DNA from: Pleurotus ostreatus/Saccharomyces cerevisiae fusant
Taxonomy: Eukaryota > Opisthokonta
Direction of reading: 5' to 3'
DNA: 24,852 nt
Assembly: GCA_024196135.1 (NCBI GenBank)
Contig: JAMQCK010000397.1
Coordinates: 1-24,852 of the forward strand
Below, in pieces: positions 19,631 to 24,852 of this stretch. Position 1 is the first letter of the stretch. The number at the start of each line of letters is the position of its first letter. The translations under genes were made by a program, and so were the position numbers. Under the pieces are notes generated by a model. That model saw only the letters and a program-made list of their open reading frames with translations, was not told the origin of the DNA and ran no database searches.

Positions 19631-21276
19631 CCGACGGCGCCGGCGCCACCACCATGGTCGTCAGCCGGATGGTCGACTCCGTGCGCAGGTATGCCTCCTT
19701 GTACAGGTTGAGCATCATGCGCGAGAGGAGGGTGACCGAGAGGCTGCGTGTTTTGTCAGTTTAGGTCACTTCGAGTTACTTTGATGCTAAGCGAATCCCA
19801 GCGGCGCACCTATTGGCTACAGTGCCGAGGCAGCCTCGTAGGTATGGCTATGGTGGGCGATGAGCATCCCATGCGTTTCCGGCTGGTAGCGAGCGATAGC
19901 TCACCCCGGTTGTCTGCGAGGAGGAGGTCGTGAGCACGTTCGTCGATGGAGATGATATGGCCACGCACATAGTATGTTATGACGTTTGCGACGTTGAGAA
20001 GCACCATCAGGCTAGTCCGACGCTCAGCTGAGTTCTTGAACATCAGTCGGACACGCACCCAAAATACATGCAAGCTATCGTTGTCGGTGAGCCGAGAGCC
20101 ACAAACTCTCTCGAAGGTGGCATACTCACCATCGCGCAGCAAGACATATGATAGCGCCATCTCCGGCTGACGGAACGCCTCCATCGTTTTGTACACCGTC
20201 AGCAGGAAGATCATGAGGTCGAAGACCATCAGGATGATCCATACGGCGGACATCCCTGAGCCTCGTTAGCTCTCCTGGGTCGCATCGAGAGATTGGATAA
20301 GCGACTTACAGCGCGCGCTGACGGGAAAATTTTATCAGTTATAAAGTTCATACAGTCGGCTTGATTTGAAGGGCTAACGCACGTACCTTGCCACGGGTAC
20401 GTACAACACCAGACAGCTCATCCCGGATCCGTTCCTCGGCTTGTCCGCGTCTGGCACGGCTGAGTCCTGATGTGCGACGGCCCACTAGGAGATGGGTGAG
20501 CGCATAACGACGTACATTGCAGGCCCTTCTTACCCCGGATACGCCGATTCCAACGACAAGATACGCAACGAGTCCGTACAAGACCCGCTTATCTCGCCCG
20601 TAGATTGCATAAACGCGCTTGATCATGAGAGCTGGTGGCCAGCGTGAGGATTAAAGGACCAAACATGTTCATTGAGGCATCCCACGCACCGGAGACAGCG
20701 ATCTGGATAGCGGCGACGCAGGCCGAGTCGACATAGTTGACGATCTGGCAGGTACTTCTTGTGTTCGCGTCAGTCGGATGAATGTGCAATTCGTAGCTTA
20801 CGCCTGAGGCAAGGCCTGTCAATTCTGAGGTCAAAGACGCGAGGGAAAGCGTACCTCAGAGGGAAGATCAAAGAAGTTGAGGGCCGTGGTGGCGACGATG
20901 AGGACGAGGGACGCATAGCGGAAGGCGAAGAATACGTGCGATCTGCGGCGCCTGGAGTGGCGCCAGAGCTGCTCGACTTCTGACGCTATGCGAGCACGAA
21001 TTGGTTAATGTTCGCGCTCTGTGAATATTAAAGGGAACGAGTCGCACCGAGAGTGATGGTGTGGTCGTAGAGCAAAAGGGCTGCGAAGTCAAGGAAGTGG
21101 TCAGCGCGGCCAGCAGGAAGGTTACTGTTACTCGGCGACTCACATACGCCGATGAGGTCCATCGACCTATTTACGAAGCTAGGGACTTCAGTAACTCGCA
21201 CCGCGAGTTCGTAAGGACGTAGCGCTTACAGGCCTTGCGCATGAGCTCGGAGGCCTTCGTCGATTGCACTCTCCAT
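19554..21276 (-). CDS. DUF6533-type multi-pass membrane protein
   Basis: My minus-strand model has 14 exons: 21276-21230, 21166-21144, 21080-21048, 20985-20855, 20815-20802, 20757-20690, 20631-20534, 20484-20387, 20317-20310, 20255-20130, 20027-19969, 19913-19905, 19847-19810 and 19743-19554. The total is 942 nt, or 313 residues plus stop, with no internal stop. The order of motifs matches the basidiomycete DUF6533 membrane family: LLLYDHTITL (about 25-34), EVEQLW, a hydrophobic FRYASLVLIVATTAL segment, IVNYVDSACVAAIQIAV, MIKRVYAIYGRDKRVL (about 108-123), VWIILMVFDLMIFLLTVY, LNVANVITYY, GPYLRGCLGT (about 238-247) and LSVTLLSRMMLNLYKE (about 252-267). Family members are predicted seven-helix membrane proteins of unknown function, sometimes compared with receptors. 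Exons of 14, 8 and 9 nt are inferred because only they restore the family sequence in frame. Confidence 0.85.
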
Positions 21277-22689
21277 GAATCCTTGGGTGCAGGAGGAGAG
21301 GGGCAGAGCGCGCTCGGCGTCGCCCTGCCACGACTCGTCTCATAATGAAGCTAGGCACCTCCGTCTACCTCGCAACGAGCTTCAGCAGGAGCCAGCGTCA
21401 GGCCGATGGCAGTTCATCAAGTTCGGTGGCGCCTATCATTGTCCTATCGTTAGCAACGAACAAGGGCAGCTGACGCTAAGAATCGTGTACTGACCGCTTG
21501 CAAAGACTGCTTGAAGATGTGAGAATGGGGGAAAAATCCAGTCGAGGTGTGCCGTGAATAGACTCTCGTCTCGTCGCAAACGTGAACTGGTGGATAGAAT
21601 ATCGTGCTCTGTATGGCGGCCTTGGCAGAGGTCTGACGAGATGTCTTACGCCGTTCATCGCGGGCGGTCTCCCTATCCGGTGTTTAGGTGGCCGTAACTG
21701 ATACAGGCGCTCAATCCAGACGGCTTCAGGCGCATCGCGCTGTAGTCGCGTACTATGTGAGCGGCATTGATGTCAGTACCTAGCCAGAGCTTTCGTCAGC
21801 GGGCCCACTGGTGTATCTTCGTAGTCCACTCACTTGGGGACCGCAGACGAAGCTTCGACCATCATATCAATGTAAAAGTGGGAAGATAGGTACTGTCAAG
21901 GGGATATAGACTTCCAAAGTCCGCTCGCGAAGTTGGGATGCAATTTCCCAGTCGCATGAGTTCACCTTCAAGACGTTGATTTAACAGTCCAGATAACTTT
22001 CGGGCGATGAAGCGGAGCAATTCAATACCAGAGGTTAAACCATCACCGCGAATGTTGAAAGACTTGTTCACATTCGAGGAGCCCGTCGAATATGAGAAGA
22101 AGGGGAGGCGACCTAGAAAGGGACGAGATCGGAAAGTCGTTGATGACGAGCCTGCCCGAGCGTACGAGGTAGGCAGACTCGAGGCGGCGCGCCGGTGTTC
22201 GTGTAAAGAAAGAAAATATAGGTGCCCACTTCTTATTGGGCGGGCAAGGACTCAGAACGTCATAGTACACCAAACTAGCGATGGCTTGTCAGCATGGTCC
22301 AGGTATAGACGCCAGGGCGGGGCTCTACAGAAGCTCACCTGATTGAGTTACGACGTGAGGTACTTAGCATAACACTTTGTAGGGTTGGATCCCAGTGTGA
22401 AGATGAGAGCAGGAAGGAAGCAATGGGATCGGCTCGAAATTGAGCATTAATGCGGTCACGTGGATTAGGCGTCGCGACGAGCTGCGAGCGCCGTCGACCC
22501 TTAGCGTTCCCAAGAGAGCAAGAAGGTGGTCCATGCTTGATTGTAGACGGAGGGCGCCTCAACTGTTCAGGCATGCTCGAGTGTACACATCCCAAAATAT
22601 TGTCCATACATACAAAACAACAACTACGTATACGATACAGGCTTTGAGTCAGACAATGCCCATAGTTAGAGTCAGAAGGTAAGGTGGTC
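21277..22689. other. No supported gene (5' flank of DUF6533 gene)
   Basis: A plus-strand frame at 22007-22342 begins at an ATG and is basic (KKGRRPRKGRDRK), but has no family resemblance. On the minus strand an ATG near 21865 followed by a good donor could be the first exon of another gene, but the sequence after the possible acceptors hits stops. I leave the region unassigned. Confidence 0.4.
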
Positions 22690-23340
22690 GAGAGGGAGAT
22701 CCCGAAACGAAGTCTATTCACGCCCTTGAAGGGCGAGATGACCGGTGCAAGAGCGCACCCAATCCAAAACCCATCGCGCCGCCCGCGCTTCGCATAACCT
22801 GTTTCCAGTGGCGAAGAACCGACACGCCCAACGCAGATGGTGTGAATCGCCGCTCGTACGCCCAAGGTCGCAGCCGAATGTCGTCCGTACGTCGGAGGGG
22901 AGGAGATACAGATCGGGGTCGATTCGCGCCTTGGGGGCACGATGACCGGCGCGTGGGGCGCCCGATCCACAGCTCACAGCGGCATCCGTGCTTTGCATGA
23001 CCCGTTTCCGGTGGCAAAGATGCGACGAGCCCGCGGCGCATGAGCGTGGATCCCGCCTGTATTCCTGTGTCGCAGTCGAAGTCGAACGTGACCGAAGTTG
23101 TAGTCGGAGGACGCCGCGAAGCGAGGTCTAAGTCGCGTCTTCGGAGGCGATGACCGGCGCGGGAGGCGCCCGGCTCACACCTACGGCGGCGTCTGCTGCT
23201 TGCATGACCCATCGCTGGTGGCAGAGCAGGATAAGCCCGGGGCCGTGAGTGTGAGCCTCGCTCGCGTTCCTCGAGTCGTGCGTCGGTGTCGCTGCCCCAG
23301 TCGAAGTCGTCCGTCGTCCATGTCGGGGTCGATGGGGCTG
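22690..23340 (-). repeat. 207-bp tandem repeat, cluster B (inverted relative to A)
   Basis: Three units with steps of about 204-208 bp: plus-strand blocks ending GATGACCGG.GC lie at about 23131-23160, 22923-22953 and 22719-22751. On the minus strand each unit starts CGCGCCGGTCATCG-like and carries a CCACCGGAAACGGGTCATGC-like block. The minus-strand start of the cluster has the same GACGACGGACGACTTCGACT block as cluster A. A minus-strand frame of 308 codons (23644-22718) crosses it, with a TATA-like run (tatataat) about 25 bases before its ATG. Its coding status is doubtful because the equivalent frame is not kept in cluster A. Confidence 0.75.
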
Positions 23341-24339
23341 TCGATGGGTCCGGGCCGCAATAGTATGCGCCGAAGCGCGCGGGATGAGGGAGCGGTATAG
23401 GCAAGTCAGTATACGCAGCGATGTAGCGGGGAGGAAGACGCACCAGTAGCCCGAAGGCAGCCTTTCCCTCATTCTCCAGGTCGATGGCGACGTTGAGGGC
23501 GGAAGCTGGTCGAGCAATGTGAGAAAACGCATATCCATCGAGGTATTTACGCACGCACCTCATGAAACCACGTATTCGCCGCATCGTCGTAGCCGAATGT
23601 CGTCCGTGTCGCCGATGAGTGTTGTGGTTGAAAACGGGAAGCATCTCGCCTACGCCCCCGCATTATATACTTTCACTGGGATGCTGTAGAGATAAATGGC
23701 GCAATCGTTTCGATATAATTGGGTGAAGCAGGGGGAGGGAGGGCACTGAAATTATCGTGATTGGGAGGTGGACCAGGCGCGGAAGCTTTGGCGATCACTG
23801 AGGTCCTTCGCCAACGAGTCGTGTGTTGCATTGGCTCACGTTCTGGCGGTCGGACTTGTCAGTTCAAAAATGAGCCCCACGTAGACAATGGTCAGGGAGG
23901 GTGCGGAGACTGTGGGCGTTGAGTGCGAGCGCGTGGATGGTGGGAGGACGGACAATAATGTTTGGGCGTGTTTGATCCGAGCGTTGATCTCATCAGGACG
24001 GACGGTCTGCTTCCTCCTCCTCTCCCGCCATCGCGATTCCTTCGAACGTTCTCGTCTCTCGGTTGCAATGACCATACTACTGTCAACGTCCTCTAGAATG
24101 ACTGCTTTGAGCAATGAGAAAGATCTGACTGCCGCGGACGGGACGATTGCAAGGCAGAGTACGCGCGCGACGACAGGCATCCTGGCGCCAATTCCCCTCC
24201 TTGCCTCTAGCGTATGGGTTCGAGACTAGTGGTCCAGATTCATTTACTTCTAGGACATGCACAGAAGCTAGAACTGTACTCTTCCAGACTGCTCGGCATT
24301 CTCTACCCGCGCGAAAGGAGAAACGTGGAGGGACGCACT
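23341..24339. other. No supported gene (between cluster B and the LTR element)
   Basis: The minus-strand frame coming out of cluster B has a moderately protein-like part at about 23410-23560 (SALNVAIDLENEGKAAFGLL), which could be an exon of an unknown gene. From 23645 to the LTR I see no coding signal; the frames at 23836-24370 overlap on both strands. Confidence 0.4.
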
Positions 24340-24479
24340 TGTTGGGATTGGTGTGCTTGGACCGGCCCAATGGGGAAGTCCGCCAAATTAGGTAGTCATT
24401 GTTCCTATTGTACTCTTCGTCTCAAACCACCACCATTCGTGTTCGTGTTTGTGTCTGTTGCCCCATTTCGCTCTCAACA
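24340..24479 (+). mobile_element. Putative 5' LTR of a Ty1/copia-like retrotransposon
   Basis: The 140-bp segment begins TGTTGGGATT and ends CTCTCAACA, so its ends form the inverted pair TGTTG/CAACA typical of LTRs. It sits just upstream of a possible primer-binding site and a gag-like ORF. The partner LTR and target-site duplication lie outside the window, so the borders rest on these ends alone. The five bases before it are GCACT. Confidence 0.6.
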
Positions 24480-24497
24480 GGTTATGAGCCCCGCGCT
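24480..24497 (+). other. Possible primer-binding site
   Basis: GGTTATGAGCCCCGCGCT directly follows the LTR end, where a tRNA primer would anneal. It loosely resembles Met-tRNA-type sites used by copia elements (TGGTATCAGAGC in plants). I cannot identify the tRNA. Confidence 0.35.
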
Positions 24498-24604
24498 CTA
24501 GCTTACTCTACACCTCCAAACCAGTCTCTCTGCTTGCTTAAACCCTCATAAAACCTTCACAAAAATTTCCTGTTATCTGATCACCCTCTCTCGGCTCATC
24601 CACC

Positions 24605-24852
24605 ATGTCTGTCATCTCTCCTGCCCTCATCAGAGGTCTGGACAACGTTCCCAAGCTCATGGGAGAGGCCGATTGGCATGCCTTCAAGGAGGAGCTGGCC
24701 CGCTTCTTCCGCGCTATCCAGGCTGGGTATGTCACCTCGGACTCTGCTGCTGCAGTGCCTGAGGCCAAGAAGGCTCTCGATGCGGAGCTTGAGTGGCTGC
24801 TCTTTAGCAAGCTTGGCCCAGACCCCAAGGCTCTGGTCAAGGAAGCTGAAGG
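24605..24852 (+). CDS. Copia-like Gag polyprotein, N-terminal part (runs off window)
   Basis: The ATG at 24605 (caccATGtct) opens a frame that continues to the window end. It begins MSVISPALIRGLDNVPKLMG. The segment VPKLMGEADWHAFKEELARF has the lead-in typical of Ty1/copia Gag (a short variable stretch, then P-K-L-x-G-x-x-[DN]-W-x-x-[FW]-K). Codon use is clean, with no stop, so the element may be young. Gag would coat the element RNA in cytoplasmic particles; protease, integrase and reverse transcriptase would be expected downstream, beyond this window. Confidence 0.65.
   Translation, partial: MSVISPALIRGLDNVPKLMGEADWHAFKEELARFFRAIQAGYVTSDSAAAVPEAKKALDAELEWLLFSKLGPDPKALVKEAE

Noticed and set aside
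21690..21880. Possible first exons of a second DUF6533-type gene on the minus strand
   Set aside because: An ATG and donor are followed by a reading such as YATTAR that stops at once, and none of the family motifs follow.
22718..23644. A 308-codon minus-strand frame with a TATA-like run before its ATG
   Set aside because: Most of it is repeat cluster B, and the frame is not conserved in cluster A. Only a short part outside the repeat looks protein-like, which is too little to call a gene.

Overview
The window looks like nuclear DNA of a filamentous basidiomycete, probably an Agaricomycete. Genes are broken by many short introns (about 40-100 nt, GTRNGY-like donors). Three kinds of gene are common in mushroom-forming fungi: F-box, BTB/POZ-like, and DUF6533-type seven-transmembrane proteins. 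A Ty1/copia-type element starts at the right edge. The organism is inferred from gene content only.

Layout: 1-1008 holds no gene I can support. An F-box-like gene (+) lies at about 1009-1989 with its 5' end unresolved. A BTB/POZ-like gene (+) lies at 2942-4071, and a weak split ORF follows at 4292-4633. The centre is one very large gene (+, 5215-14117) that I reconstruct as 16 exons coding for about 2,707 residues. Its product has a short N-terminal part, one membrane span, then long acidic, Ala/Asp-rich, helical and Pro/Ala-rich regions with a basic tail. Thirteen consecutive internal exons (3-15) all have length divisible by three and phase-1 borders on both sides. They share an exon-end motif and intron sequence, so this is an expanded array of duplicated exon-intron units. 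It is the most unusual object in the window.

To the right are a decayed 21-bp tandem repeat (14806-15070) and a second BTB-like gene on the minus strand (16351-15072), which is colinear with the first and has an added hydrophobic C-terminal tail. An AC/AT microsatellite follows. A 207-bp tandem repeat (18230-18800) has a second cluster in inverted orientation (22690-23340). Between the clusters lie a broken remnant of the F-box gene (19140-19412) and a complete DUF6533-type gene (minus, 21276-19554) that I reconstruct as 14 exons including 14-, 8- and 9-nt microexons.

From 24340 a short LTR (TGTTG...CAACA), a possible primer-binding site and the start of a gag ORF mark a copia-like element running off the window. 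The window reads as a repeat-rich accessory region with lineage-expanded families and duplicated, decayed and inverted copies. No pathway joining the genes is evident.
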